A DNA stretch of 64,000 nt from assembly GCA_041392855.1 (NCBI GenBank), contig JAWKLD010000002.1, positions 124,001 to 188,000 on the forward strand, given 5' to 3'. Below the pieces are notes generated by a model, which was given only the letters and a program-made list of their open reading frames with translations, did no database searches and was not told where the DNA came from. This DNA comes from Flavipsychrobacter sp. (GTDB lineage: Bacteria > Bacteroidota > Bacteroidia > Chitinophagales > Chitinophagaceae). The translations under genes and the position numbers were made by a program. Below are positions 36,347 to 46,071 of this stretch, in pieces (position 1 is the first letter of the stretch; every line of letters starts with the position of its first letter).

Positions 36347-37456
36347 TTATTCGGCTGCGGCTACTAACACTTGTTCATATTCATCTACAATGCGCGACCA
36401 GTTATATTGGTCGCGTATTTTTCTTAGGTTATTCTGCAACAGTTTTTCCTGTTGGCTTTTGGCAGTCACCGTTCTTATGATCTCGATCAACTCTTCATGG
36501 TCGGCAAAGTAAAAAGCATCTTCTGCCAACACACCTCTATTGAATAAATTATCATTTGCCGCTATCAATGCCTTACAGCCCATAGCTTCTAGCAAAGAAG
36601 GATTAGTACCACCAACTGAATGCCCATGAAAATATAGGTGAGAGAAGTAACGCAGGTTATCGATCACAACAGTATCATAAATACCACCAAGAAACTGGAT
36701 ACCGGGTTTATCTCCATATAGCTCTACCAAATGCTGCCCGTAGGCATTTTCTGTTTTGCCTATCACTAATAAAGGCCTGCTCGTTCCGCTCAGCACATGC
36801 GCCTTTAATATCATTTCGATATTGTTCTCTGGCTCCATACGTGCTATAAGCATGTTGTAGTCGAACGCTTTTACATTGTATTTGTTTATGATAGCCTCTA
36901 CAGGATCTTTGAATATAGGCGCTCCATAGGCTATAAAATGTGAAGGCTTGTTGTATTCCTCTTTGATGTATTTTTCAATACCTACAGAATCTGCTACTAA
37001 AACATCTGCATGTAGTGCTGCCCAAGATTCTGCCTTCTTTAAAAACTTCTGTATGTATTTATTGTACTTAGTTCGCTTCCATTCCAGCCCATCCATATTC
37101 ACTACATTCTTGCAGTTTTTGGGCCATATCGGGTACCATATACTATTGCTTGTATATCCCAGTTGTAGCAACACATCAAAATTTCTTTTTCGAGCATCGC
37201 GAATACAGTTCAGGTCGTAGATGAACTGCCCCGCTGTTCCTAGCTTCTCCTCTGCATCGTAGCAATGGATGATCTCCACACCATTCCACTCCTTTTGCTG
37301 ATACTCGTGATTGTGAGAATTGTATACAGACACCTTATGACCTTTGGCCACCAAGCCTGCTGCCAAATACTCTGCACATTGCTCAAACCCACCATATCTG
37401 TTAGGGATGCCACGCGTGCCTAATATGCCTATTTTGATGTGTTTCTTCATTTGCAA
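36347..37456 (-). CDS. family 4 glycosyltransferase with DUF1972 N-terminal domain
   Basis: The 369-residue protein opens with the DUF1972 signature GILGTRGIPNRYGGFEQCAEYLA, as in bacterial rhamnosyltransferases and other GT4-type enzymes of polysaccharide loci. A GT-B C-terminal domain follows, with ARMEPENNIEMILKA and an E in LLEAMGC that binds the donor phosphate. It is the downstream-most gene of a minus-strand glycan run; 20 bases separate it from the next GT. Donor and acceptor sugars are unknown. Confidence 0.88.
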   Translation of the reverse strand: MQMKKHIKIGILGTRGIPNRYGGFEQCAEYLAAGLVAKGHKVSVYNSHNHEYQQKEWNGVEIIHCYDAEEKLGTAGQFIYDLNCIRDARKRNFDVLLQLGYTSNSIWYPIWPKNCKNVVNMDGLEWKRTKYNKYIQKFLKKAESWAALHADVLVADSVGIEKYIKEEYNKPSHFIAYGAPIFKDPVEAIINKYNVKAFDYNMLIARMEPENNIEMILKAHVLSGTSRPLLVIGKTENAYGQHLVELYGDKPGIQFLGGIYDTVVIDNLRYFSHLYFHGHSVGGTNPSLLEAMGCKALIAANDNLFNRGVLAEDAFYFADHEELIEIIRTVTAKSQQEKLLQNNLRKIRDQYNWSRIVDEYEQVLVAAAE

Positions 37457-37476
37457 TAACGGAACTACAAAGGAAC

Positions 37477-38559
37477 TTAATCTTTCAATACTTTTTTATA
37501 CCCTACCAAAGTTTCTTCTGCGGCTCTGCGCCAAGTATATTCTTTGAGGATTCTTTCTTTGAATGATTCGCTATATGGTGCTGCAAAAGCATCATCCACA
37601 GCTTTTTTTATTGATGCCAGATCATCAGGATCACAATACCAGGCATCTTCTTTAAAATAGTCTCTGGTATCCCCTTTTTCCGTTACCACGATATTACAAC
37701 CCATCACTGCCGCCTCCAGAGAAGACAAACCAGTTGTTTCAAAATAACTAGGAAGTATATGCACCTTAGCAGAGTGATACATTTCATAGAGTTCTTCTTC
37801 CGTCAGCCAATCGGAGAAATGGATGTTATCTGCTGCCTCGGCTTTACATTGCTCAAAGTAGCCTATGTTATTGGGTGATGGCTTACCATGTATCTGTACG
37901 TGATAACCTGTATTATTTAGTGCTCTTATGAGATTAAGTTGATTTTTACGTCCTTCTATTCTTGCTACACACAATATTGCATTCTCATATTTGGGGTTAT
38001 GCTTGCTTACTCTTTCTGCCACGCTGGTATCTATACCATTGGGTATCACATGGTAGGCATGAGATAATCCATACTTCTTTTCAAACCTCCTATACTCGTT
38101 TTCAGAATTAGGCAATAATATACCTGAATGCTTTGCTACATGCTTTATCGACTTTCTATGTCCCCAAAGTAAGTATTTGCTACTCCCTATCTTCTCGCCA
38201 TTCTTTAGCCTACGTGCTATAGCTTTGATATACTCTATCTGATCTTCAGAGAATATCTTATTCATCCACTTCATCAATCCGCCACGTGTCTTTTTCTCAA
38301 ACTCGCCGTAGTCCAAGAATATGGTAGACACTACATAAGGCTTATTCGCTTTTTCTATATGCTTTAATATATCTGCAGGACGGATGATATTGAAAAAATG
38401 CAACAGGTCGTATTGACTATAATCTATAGATTGGTCGGTAAGGCAGATGTCCACCTCAACTCCCAATTCCCTTAGATAATTGGCTGTCATATCCACTTGC
38501 TTAGTATCCCCACCGGGCGTACTATACAATGTTGCTCTAGAGATAAAAGCTACTTTCAT
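37477..38559 (-). CDS. family 4 glycosyltransferase
   Basis: A 360-residue GT-B fold enzyme. The C-terminal donor domain has CVARIEGRKNQLNLIRAL, the SDWLTEEELYEMYHSAKVHILPSYFETTGLSSLEAAVMGC signature with the conserved ExxxxxxE, and PDDLASIKKAVDDA. The N-terminal half starts MKVAFISRATLYSTPGGDTKQV. It sits in a run of GTs that use nucleotide sugars on the cytoplasmic side. It ends 20 bases before the DUF1972 GT. Confidence 0.88.
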   Translation of the reverse strand: MKVAFISRATLYSTPGGDTKQVDMTANYLRELGVEVDICLTDQSIDYSQYDLLHFFNIIRPADILKHIEKANKPYVVSTIFLDYGEFEKKTRGGLMKWMNKIFSEDQIEYIKAIARRLKNGEKIGSSKYLLWGHRKSIKHVAKHSGILLPNSENEYRRFEKKYGLSHAYHVIPNGIDTSVAERVSKHNPKYENAILCVARIEGRKNQLNLIRALNNTGYHVQIHGKPSPNNIGYFEQCKAEAADNIHFSDWLTEEELYEMYHSAKVHILPSYFETTGLSSLEAAVMGCNIVVTEKGDTRDYFKEDAWYCDPDDLASIKKAVDDAFAAPYSESFKERILKEYTWRRAAEETLVGYKKVLKD

Positions 38560-38571
38560 TTGTAAGAAGTA

Positions 38572-39528
38572 TTAGCTTTTAGCCTTCTTATAAATAGAGG
38601 CTATCCACTTTTTTGGTAAAAACGAAAGCAAATATAAAAGGTATGGCTCGGCTTTGGAAGGCATTATTGAAATAGCTTTCCCCAAATGCTTCCTAGCCTT
38701 TGATGGCTGGTATTGATTCCACAAGAATTTTTTACCCAACATACTATGATAAGCTGCTTGCTTATAAGCTGTTACGTCTTGCTCTCTGAGTATCTGTTGT
38801 AGTTTTTTATAGTCTTCATCTGCCACCAGTCCAGTTTTTATAGAGCGCTGCTTTAATGCTATAAACTCTTCTCCTCTCCATTTTTCATCAATAGTAGCCG
38901 ATGCTGCATTAAAACGCACTTTTATAAGCGCTTCATGCATATTCATCATTTTACCCTTTTCAGATACTTTCTTCCACAGCTGATGATCTTCGAATGTAAT
39001 GGCTCGAGGATCATATCCTCCAACATCTTGCACTGCCTGTTTTAAAAACACCACTGTAGAATGTATAAACGGACAGTCTTTGAACTGTTCTGCTCTTATT
39101 TCTTCATCAGTATAGGCACTAAATTCAAACTTGAATATATGCTCCCCTTCTTCGGTCATATAATCAGCCTCACCACCAATCAATACATATTCAGGATGCT
39201 TTTCCAAAAAGGTCATTTGTTGCATCAGTCTTTGAGGGTAGCAAACATCGTCAGCATCAAAACGGGCGATATATTCCCCTTTAGCTAAATCTATGCCCTT
39301 ATTGAGGGAAGCGACCAGCCCCATATTCTCTTGATGGATCACTTTTATACGTTCATCCGAATAGCCGGCTAAGATATCTTTAGTATTATCTGTAGACCCA
39401 TCGTTGATGATAAGAAACTCAAAATTGCTATAGGTTTGGTTCAACACACTATCCACTGCCTCACGAAGAAAATCGCCTGCATTATATGACGGCATTAATA
39501 CTGTAACTAAAGGTTGCGTTGGCAGCAT
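38572..39528 (-). CDS. family 2 glycosyltransferase
   Basis: The 318-residue protein has a GT-A core: VLMPSYNAGDFLREAVDSVLNQTY, the EFLIINDGSTDNT donor-binding motif, ARFDADDVCYPQRL with the DAD metal motif, and FEDHQLWKKVSEKG (ED...W base motif). The last ~90 residues are basic and probably associate with the membrane or fold as an extension. It belongs to the polysaccharide run and follows the O-antigen polymerase-like gene after 4 bases. Confidence 0.9.
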   Translation of the reverse strand: MLPTQPLVTVLMPSYNAGDFLREAVDSVLNQTYSNFEFLIINDGSTDNTKDILAGYSDERIKVIHQENMGLVASLNKGIDLAKGEYIARFDADDVCYPQRLMQQMTFLEKHPEYVLIGGEADYMTEEGEHIFKFEFSAYTDEEIRAEQFKDCPFIHSTVVFLKQAVQDVGGYDPRAITFEDHQLWKKVSEKGKMMNMHEALIKVRFNAASATIDEKWRGEEFIALKQRSIKTGLVADEDYKKLQQILREQDVTAYKQAAYHSMLGKKFLWNQYQPSKARKHLGKAISIMPSKAEPYLLYLLSFLPKKWIASIYKKAKS

Positions 39529-39532
39529 AATT

Positions 39533-41062
39533 TTATTCTTCTATATCTATTAACATTAACCACTCGAAGAATGGCATAACACAAAGCGTATCGAATATAT
39601 AACTAAGGTGTGCAAAAGGCACTAAAATTAAAAACAACCATATACCATACGAAAGTTTATTAAAACTTTTGTAGAAATAGCCTACATAGAAAAACAAGAA
39701 GATCAACACTCCAAAAACTCCATACTCTCCAAAAATCTGATTATAAAAACTATCAGGGAAATTAGCCGTAGAGAAATAGGCCTCTTCACTTTTTATCCGC
39801 TCTTCTATCAGCAATTTATGGTTCTCCTCATATAGCGGAGAAGAGAAACTGGGCAAATAATTCATGAATAAACGACTGGAGTCGAACCCTGCCATTTTCT
39901 GAGCTATATTAGATGAAAAACGTGTAGTACCCGCCCCCATTAACATGTTAATAGGTGACGACTTTAAGAATGCCTTTGTCTCCAGTACTGCAAGAGTTTT
40001 GCCCTGAAGATTGTGGATATACACTTTAGTCATTTCTCTTTTAATGGATATCCTATCTTCAGCTGTACCAGAGCTTTGATTACTCACATTACTAAAGTAC
40101 GCTTTACTTTCATCAGCATACCTCTCAAATTTTTCATCCAAATAACCATCATCTGCATAAGGCTCATATGCCTTGGGATCTACTTGTTGATCTGCTATTA
40201 TACTTCTATAATTATTCTTCCCTTGCACGTCTATGGAAAAAATCTTAGCCTTTACCTTCATCACAATGTATTCTGCATTACTAGGCGATACCGTAACATA
40301 CATGATGACAATAAAGAGCAAACAGAAGGGAATGTATAAACCAAAATTGCCCGGGGGCGAAAGCCTATTTAACAGATTATATTTCCTGTCAGTTATCAAA
40401 TTTAGCATTCCCACAAAGGCCAAGCCTAATAGTATACCTGCATATACCAAGCTGCCAAAGTTGCTAAATACAAGCACTACACTTGTACTTGCCAAAATAG
40501 CATACCCTGCTTGGCGTTTAAAAAGGAAATATATGGTCAGAAAGGTGCTGATGGTGACGTTATACAACGAGAACCCAAATAAAGCGCCGTAGATATTATC
40601 GCCAGTAGACATACCATATGGGAAAGGTAGACCTTCATACGGATTTACCTTACCTGTCAATATCATAATATTGACGAGCTGATATATACTAAGCACAAAA
40701 TGCAGTATCGTGAATACTTTGAGTGTATTATGTGCCGTTTTTGCACCATAGCGCTCTACACTCAACTTCAACTGATGAAAACTTAGTAGTGAGAATATCC
40801 AAAAGGCATTACCAACTAGAAATGCGGTTATATACGAACTGGAGAAATCTCTTATAAAAAACAAGAAATTGACCCCGGCGAGTAATATTATGAGCAGAAA
40901 GAACAAGGGCACCCTACCTCTCTTTATGCCTAGATCAAAATTGGGGCGCAATATATAAATGAGAACTAACCCAAATATTTTCAATGAAAACATTGCCTGA
41001 TTGGTAAACAGTAGCAAAAACACCAACAACAGCCAGTCAATATTTTTCTTTTCTTTATTCAA
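39533..41062 (-). CDS. O-antigen polymerase-like (Wzy-type) membrane protein
   Basis: The 509-residue integral membrane protein has about ten hydrophobic segments, with a large periplasmic loop from about residue 255 to 430 that is rich in polar residues. Its context between GT and GT/flippase genes, and its size, fit a Wzy-type polymerase that joins flipped repeat units. I cannot align it to a named family from memory, so the call is by topology and position. The next GT gene upstream is 67 bases away. Confidence 0.6.
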   Translation of the reverse strand: MNKEKKNIDWLLLVFLLLFTNQAMFSLKIFGLVLIYILRPNFDLGIKRGRVPLFFLLIILLAGVNFLFFIRDFSSSYITAFLVGNAFWIFSLLSFHQLKLSVERYGAKTAHNTLKVFTILHFVLSIYQLVNIMILTGKVNPYEGLPFPYGMSTGDNIYGALFGFSLYNVTISTFLTIYFLFKRQAGYAILASTSVVLVFSNFGSLVYAGILLGLAFVGMLNLITDRKYNLLNRLSPPGNFGLYIPFCLLFIVIMYVTVSPSNAEYIVMKVKAKIFSIDVQGKNNYRSIIADQQVDPKAYEPYADDGYLDEKFERYADESKAYFSNVSNQSSGTAEDRISIKREMTKVYIHNLQGKTLAVLETKAFLKSSPINMLMGAGTTRFSSNIAQKMAGFDSSRLFMNYLPSFSSPLYEENHKLLIEERIKSEEAYFSTANFPDSFYNQIFGEYGVFGVLIFLFFYVGYFYKSFNKLSYGIWLFLILVPFAHLSYIFDTLCVMPFFEWLMLIDIEE

Positions 41063-41129
41063 GTATTCATTTATTTATAGGTGCACTTTAAAGCTATTAT
41101 TCTGCTCCATGCGTGCTAACATAGTACAA

Positions 41130-42356
41130 TTATTTTGTTTTTCTTAAGCTATTATTCGCCTCTAATATGGACTGGTAGTAACCTGTATGTTTCTGTCCAA
41201 CTACTCTCATGCTAAAGTTGTCCAGCACATGTTGTCTAGCCCTTTCACCTAGTTGTTGAGCTAAATCAGGGTTGGTAAGTAACTGTAACAGCTTTTCTGC
41301 AATACCCTCTACATCATCCGGATCAACAAGCATACCATTTACATTATCCTCTATTAGCTCTGGTCCGGATGTTCGTTTAGTATAGACCACCGCCGTCTTG
41401 CAAGCCATAGCTTCCATAGGTGCCAATGCAAAGCTTTCAGCATAAGAGGGGAAAATAGCAACAGCACTCTCTCCTAAATATTGAAACAGATCAGCACGAG
41501 GCACATGACCTTTAAAGGACACCATAGCTTTTGCCTGTTCGGTCAGCAAAGCCTTTATTTTCTCTATAGGCCCTTTACCAAAAACCACTAGTTCTGCATC
41601 TGGCAATTTACTTACAACTTTATTCCAAGCTTTAGCCAATTGAAATATTCCTTTGTTCGCATTTAGCGTACCTGTAAATACTACCCTATTATGATATTTA
41701 GTTTCATAGGGTTGTATTGAAGCAGTTTCAATACCATTATACATTACGGCAATATCACCCTCATATTCTTTATACACTTGTGCCATATCCGCTCTATACT
41801 TACTCACACTACATACCCCTTCAGCTTGTGCCAGTATATGCCGCTCCATTGCAACAACATGTGCAGGCACTTCTGTATTATTATTATGACCTATGTAGGT
41901 AAGCGAACCATGCAGCTTTACTACTGTAGGCACAGAAAACTTGGGAAAAGGCACGTAGCTATTGCAAAACCTGATATAGTCATTATAATCAGGCATTTCA
42001 ATGATATCTATGTTATGACGTTCAATCAACGACTCTACAAAAGCCTTATATCTAACTAAACTCTTTTTTATATCTCTTTGAAAAAGCCCCGAGACCTTAC
42101 ATAATTTAAATAATCCTCGGGCAAAAAGTGAGTCTTGCTCCTCAAACAGCTTACTGGCCATCCCCCTCCTAAACCTGTACACTTTTACCTTACCATCGTC
42201 AAACTCATCTTTGCCTCCATACCCCCAATCGTAAAAACCTACCACTGTTACTTTATGGCCAAGGTCAGCCATGGTATGAGCCAGCATGTGTACCACAGTA
42301 CCTATACCTCCATGCCTACCGGGAGGGTATTCGTCACACAAGTATAGAATATTCAT
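41130..42356 (-). CDS. family 4 glycosyltransferase
   Basis: A 408-residue GT-B enzyme starting with a Rossmann-like YLCDEYPPGRHGGIGTVVHMLAHTM segment, as in glycogen-synthase-like and PimB-like GTs. The donor domain has FTGTLNANKGIFQLAKAW, the FPSYAESFALAPMEAMACKT motif with its two glutamates and LVDPDDVEGIAEKL. The ATG at 42356 overlaps the flippase stop by 4 bases (ATGA), coupling the two genes. Confidence 0.9.
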   Translation of the reverse strand: MNILYLCDEYPPGRHGGIGTVVHMLAHTMADLGHKVTVVGFYDWGYGGKDEFDDGKVKVYRFRRGMASKLFEEQDSLFARGLFKLCKVSGLFQRDIKKSLVRYKAFVESLIERHNIDIIEMPDYNDYIRFCNSYVPFPKFSVPTVVKLHGSLTYIGHNNNTEVPAHVVAMERHILAQAEGVCSVSKYRADMAQVYKEYEGDIAVMYNGIETASIQPYETKYHNRVVFTGTLNANKGIFQLAKAWNKVVSKLPDAELVVFGKGPIEKIKALLTEQAKAMVSFKGHVPRADLFQYLGESAVAIFPSYAESFALAPMEAMACKTAVVYTKRTSGPELIEDNVNGMLVDPDDVEGIAEKLLQLLTNPDLAQQLGERARQHVLDNFSMRVVGQKHTGYYQSILEANNSLRKTK

Positions 42357-43774
42357 TTTTTGAGTAACATTTTTAGTGTACCTATCTGGTCTTTTCTCAC
42401 TTGCTTGGTAAGTATCGCTAAACTTATATATACACCTAATGAGGTTACGAGCTGTAAAACAAGATTATCTGTCAAAAAGGTACTTATACTATATGCTATT
42501 GCCCCCATTATTAAAAACAACAATAATGACCTAAGAGGGAAAGCCATAATTTTTCCTTTTACTACCAAGTAGTAACCCGACATCTGCACCAGATTAGTAA
42601 TCAAGTAGGCAACTGCTGCCCCTAAACCACCATAAAAAGGAATGAGCAGTAAATTCAACAACAGATTGGTTACTGCAGTAACGATCGTGATCTTCGTAAC
42701 CTTGGTATAGTTTTTACTGGCAAAAGTAAGTGTCCACAGTAGATTGATGGTAAACTGAAAAGGGATGCAGATGGTTAATAATAAAAACTCAACAGCATTT
42801 GAACTACCATATTTACCATTATATAGCCAATCTAGCGTAGGCGCCCAAAGTATATTCAACACCAGTGGCATTAATATAGCAGCAAAAACCCCAACGGTAA
42901 ATAGTTGACGTATTACTGCTTGCTTCTCCTCATCAGGTTTTTTACCACTTACTAACAGCTTGGAGAAGATATTGAGTATTACGGGTGCTATAACTGTAAT
43001 AGGCAATCTAGTCAACTCATAAGCCCTATAGGCAAAAGCATAAACACCAGTAATGGCATTAGTACTAATGATACCCAACAATATCCAATCGAGACGGGAA
43101 ATGCCTGTATCGAAAACCATTGCTATATACTGAGCTGTTGATTCTTTTATCAGCTTTCTGTAAGCCACAAACTTAAATCGGAAACTAAACGAGGTATATT
43201 TTAAAATATAGATCAACAAACCCACCAGTTCTATAAGCGCACATATAATTAATATAGCGTAGACCAGATCCACAGACAATAGCTCTCTATATATCCCCCA
43301 ATACGCTAAACTTATTTTAGTAAGATTACTGATAACAGCTATAACTCCATAAGGGGCAAATTTCTGCTTCGCATTCAAAAACTGCTTTAAAGGCGTACCT
43401 ATATACATCAAAGACTGCGCTATGAAAAACCAAGGCAAGAATCTTAATGTATTATCACTATTACTCCATATAGCAGTAATAGTAACAAGAATAACGAAGG
43501 CTATCACAGAACCTACAAAGGCATGAAACAGATATGCCGCCGCCGCCCAATCCGACCTTTCGGAAGCTGCTATTCTGCGTACCGCCACTTGATCGATACC
43601 AAAACTAAGTAATGTCGTGATGGTGATAGTGACCGCCGTGTACCAGCTAATGATACCAAATTCACTTTCTGATAGATAAAACGAAACTATGAAGAGAAAT
43701 ATCACTCCAAGTATCTGAACAGATACCGCCTGTAGCCCTGAAGAGAATATTTTTTTAAGGAGGTTATTCTTCAC
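42353..43774 (-). CDS. oligosaccharide flippase (Wzx-like, MOP superfamily)
   Basis: The 473-residue protein has about 12-14 predicted membrane helices and starts with KKIFSSGLQAVSVQILGVIF followed by SFYLSESEFGIISWYT, the usual opening of Wzx/RfbX flippases. It moves undecaprenyl-linked repeat units from the inner to the outer leaflet. It begins with GTG at 43774. It is divergent from the O-antigen ligase-like gene with a 64-base gap and coupled to the GT4 gene by overlap. Confidence 0.88.
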   Translation of the reverse strand: MKNNLLKKIFSSGLQAVSVQILGVIFLFIVSFYLSESEFGIISWYTAVTITITTLLSFGIDQVAVRRIAASERSDWAAAAYLFHAFVGSVIAFVILVTITAIWSNSDNTLRFLPWFFIAQSLMYIGTPLKQFLNAKQKFAPYGVIAVISNLTKISLAYWGIYRELLSVDLVYAILIICALIELVGLLIYILKYTSFSFRFKFVAYRKLIKESTAQYIAMVFDTGISRLDWILLGIISTNAITGVYAFAYRAYELTRLPITVIAPVILNIFSKLLVSGKKPDEEKQAVIRQLFTVGVFAAILMPLVLNILWAPTLDWLYNGKYGSSNAVEFLLLTICIPFQFTINLLWTLTFASKNYTKVTKITIVTAVTNLLLNLLLIPFYGGLGAAVAYLITNLVQMSGYYLVVKGKIMAFPLRSLLLFLIMGAIAYSISTFLTDNLVLQLVTSLGVYISLAILTKQVRKDQIGTLKMLLKK

Positions 43775-43838
43775 TAGTAACGTCTATTTAATCTAAAAAG
43801 GTTGTAAAATTACTATTTAATCAGCTACTTTTACAGTT

Positions 43839-45122
43839 ATGTCAAAAGCATCTTGGTATAAGGCTCTTCCTCAAATCAGCTTGTGCTTATTGGCATTTAC
43901 CATCCCCTTCCCATACATGTATGGGGCTATAGCAACTATCTTTTTAATAGTAAGCTGGCTGGTACAATTCCAGTTCAAAACTACTTTTTCAAACCTAAAA
44001 GAGCGAAAAATATTGTGGCTATGGGTCGGATTCTTCTTACTACATGCCATTAGCTACTTCTATAGCGAAAATAAAGACCAATCTCTCTTCGACCTACAGT
44101 CGAAGCTTAGTATACTGATATTGCCCGTAATCGTTGGTGCGGGTATGTCTATCACCTCCAAACAGTTGGAGCAGATATTTCTGGCTTTTGTAATTGCTAT
44201 GTCTCTCATCAGCCTAGGTTGCTTATCGCAGGCCATTTATCTTTGGCAAAGTGGTGCTGGCACACATGTTTTCTTTTATCACGATCTTATCAATGGCCTT
44301 GAAGCCAATGCTGTTTACGAAGCTTGGTATACTATATTCTCTCTTGGAATACTTCTTTTTCACAAATGGGAGTACTACTGGAAGGGAAAATTTAAATACC
44401 TAAAGATAGCCTTCACCATATTACAGATAGTCTTTTTTGTACTACTATCGTCAAGAATGCTCATTTTACTTTTCTTCTTGGTATTAATACCTTTTTATGG
44501 TAAGAAGGCAGTTAAAAGCTTCTCTAAGGTCAAGGTTGCCGTAACAGCTATTGCGCTTGCTCTACTTGGCACCTCTTTACTTGTTACAGATAACCCTATA
44601 AAACAACGCTATCAAAACCTTATACAAATGGATACAGGTTTGGCATGGCGACAAGACTACCATGGTGTAGAAGAAGGCCAATTCAGCAACCTTACCCTTA
44701 GGCTCTTTCTATGGAGGCTAGGCTATGAGAACATTTCGGAAAATAACCTTTGGCTGACGGGAGCAGGAAACGGAGATGCCCAACATCTGCAAAACGAGAG
44801 AATGGCGGACTATGGTATTCCCAACATGAGGAACCCTGAAAAATGGTATTCGCCCTTCCATAATGCCAACCTGCACAATATGTATATGCAGGCTTTTGTG
44901 ATGATAGGGCTACCTGGTCTTATATTAATGTTACTTATTGCGGTACTACCCTTTTTTTACATTAACAAAAAAGACAATCTTAATGCCTTTTTAATCTTCC
45001 ATATCGTAGCACTCCTATTTTTCATGCAAGAAGCAGCCCTACAAACGCAAGCAGGCATTATATATTACAGTTTCTTCTCTTCTCTGTATTGGAATATCGT
45101 CCTTAAAAAGGTTAATAATTAG
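43839..45122 (+). CDS. O-antigen ligase/polymerase-family (Wzy_C) membrane protein
   Basis: The 427-residue protein has about eleven membrane helices and, between the later helices, a large periplasmic loop (residues ~255-345) with the NLTLRLFLWRLGYENISENN and GAGNGDAQHLQN segments typical of the Wzy_C/WaaL family, then HNMYMQAFVMIGLPGLILM. It either polymerises the glycan or transfers it to an acceptor. Two Wzy-type proteins in one locus often mean one polymerase and one ligase. The downstream sugar transferase is 123 bases away. Confidence 0.8.
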   Translation: MSKASWYKALPQISLCLLAFTIPFPYMYGAIATIFLIVSWLVQFQFKTTFSNLKERKILWLWVGFFLLHAISYFYSENKDQSLFDLQSKLSILILPVIVGAGMSITSKQLEQIFLAFVIAMSLISLGCLSQAIYLWQSGAGTHVFFYHDLINGLEANAVYEAWYTIFSLGILLFHKWEYYWKGKFKYLKIAFTILQIVFFVLLSSRMLILLFFLVLIPFYGKKAVKSFSKVKVAVTAIALALLGTSLLVTDNPIKQRYQNLIQMDTGLAWRQDYHGVEEGQFSNLTLRLFLWRLGYENISENNLWLTGAGNGDAQHLQNERMADYGIPNMRNPEKWYSPFHNANLHNMYMQAFVMIGLPGLILMLLIAVLPFFYINKKDNLNAFLIFHIVALLFFMQEAALQTQAGIIYYSFFSSLYWNIVLKKVNN

Positions 45123-45203
45123 ATAATACCCTTTTTTAAATTACTCTTTTAAAAAATATTTATAGAAATTTGCGCTCAAATTGATTTTTGACACGGTTTT
45201 TGC

Positions 45204-45238
45204 TGTAAAAAGGATTAACAGTGTAAAAATTAGGATTA
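45204..45238. repeat. direct repeat upstream of the sugar transferase gene
   Basis: TGTAAAAAGGATTA at 45204-45217 recurs as TGTAAAAATTAGGATTA at 45222-45238, 8 bases before the sugar transferase start. It could be a regulator site or simply AT-rich leader sequence; only the repetition itself is seen. Confidence 0.3.
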
Positions 45239-45245
45239 TTTGTAG

Positions 45246-45989
45246 ATGGAACAGCCATTTGTAGTAAAACTGCCCAAAGTTCAGCCATCGCGTTCGGCGA
45301 CACCTCAGTCTGATATTACGGAAATCCGTGAGATGTTCCGTGAGATCAACAATAGGTATATGGTGTATCAACCACCTGCCTATTATGCGAGTATCAAGCG
45401 TGTGATGGACATCATTATATCAATGACATTTATCTTATTGGTAATGTCATGGGTATACCCGATCGTGGCTTTACTTATCAAGCTATCTTCAAAAGGGCCT
45501 GTGTTTTTCATTCAAAAGAGAACAGGCTACAAAGGAGTGGAATTTGACTGCTTTAAGTTCCGTACCATGCATGTAAATGCAGATGCAGATAAGAAGCAAG
45601 CAACAAGTGATGATAAACGTATTACTTCTGTAGGTAAGTTCTTACGTTTGACACACCTTGACGAAACCGCACAGTTTTTCAATGTACTATTAGGTGACAT
45701 GAGCATTGTTGGTCCGCGCCCGCACATGCTTTATCATACTGAATACTATTCTCAATTTATTCCATATTATAACCTTCGTCACGAGTCGGTACCTGGCATG
45801 ACTGGCATGGCGCAAATAAAAGGTTATATCGGTGAAATCACCATTGAACGTGAGCTTCGTAAACGTATCCAATGGGATATATACTACTTGAAAAATAGAA
45901 GTATATGGATGGATATACGTATAATCGTTAACACCTTTGCTCAGGTATTTGTGAAAGCTTTTGAAGGCATCACCAAGAAAGGGAAATAA
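45246..45989 (+). CDS. short undecaprenyl-phosphate sugar transferase (initiating)
   Basis: The 247-residue protein is the bacterial sugar transferase domain alone with one N-terminal re-entrant helix (KRVMDIIISMTFILLVMSW), then KFRTMHVNADAD, the THLDETAQFFNVLLGD motif and SIVGPRPHMLYHTE. It lacks the multi-helix and Rossmann-like N-terminal part of the 474-residue enzyme at 5 kb. It should start a second glycan by transferring a sugar phosphate to undecaprenyl phosphate. Adjacent downstream is a universal stress gene, so it ends the glycan locus. The first ~50 residues are polar and specific to this version. Confidence 0.88.
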   Translation: MEQPFVVKLPKVQPSRSATPQSDITEIREMFREINNRYMVYQPPAYYASIKRVMDIIISMTFILLVMSWVYPIVALLIKLSSKGPVFFIQKRTGYKGVEFDCFKFRTMHVNADADKKQATSDDKRITSVGKFLRLTHLDETAQFFNVLLGDMSIVGPRPHMLYHTEYYSQFIPYYNLRHESVPGMTGMAQIKGYIGEITIERELRKRIQWDIYYLKNRSIWMDIRIIVNTFAQVFVKAFEGITKKGK

Positions 45990-46071
45990 ATCTTAACTAT
46001 TTTATCATTGCTTATAAGCAATAAGTACTCATTTTTTCTGTAATTTTTCATTGCCGAAAAAATGAATACTT

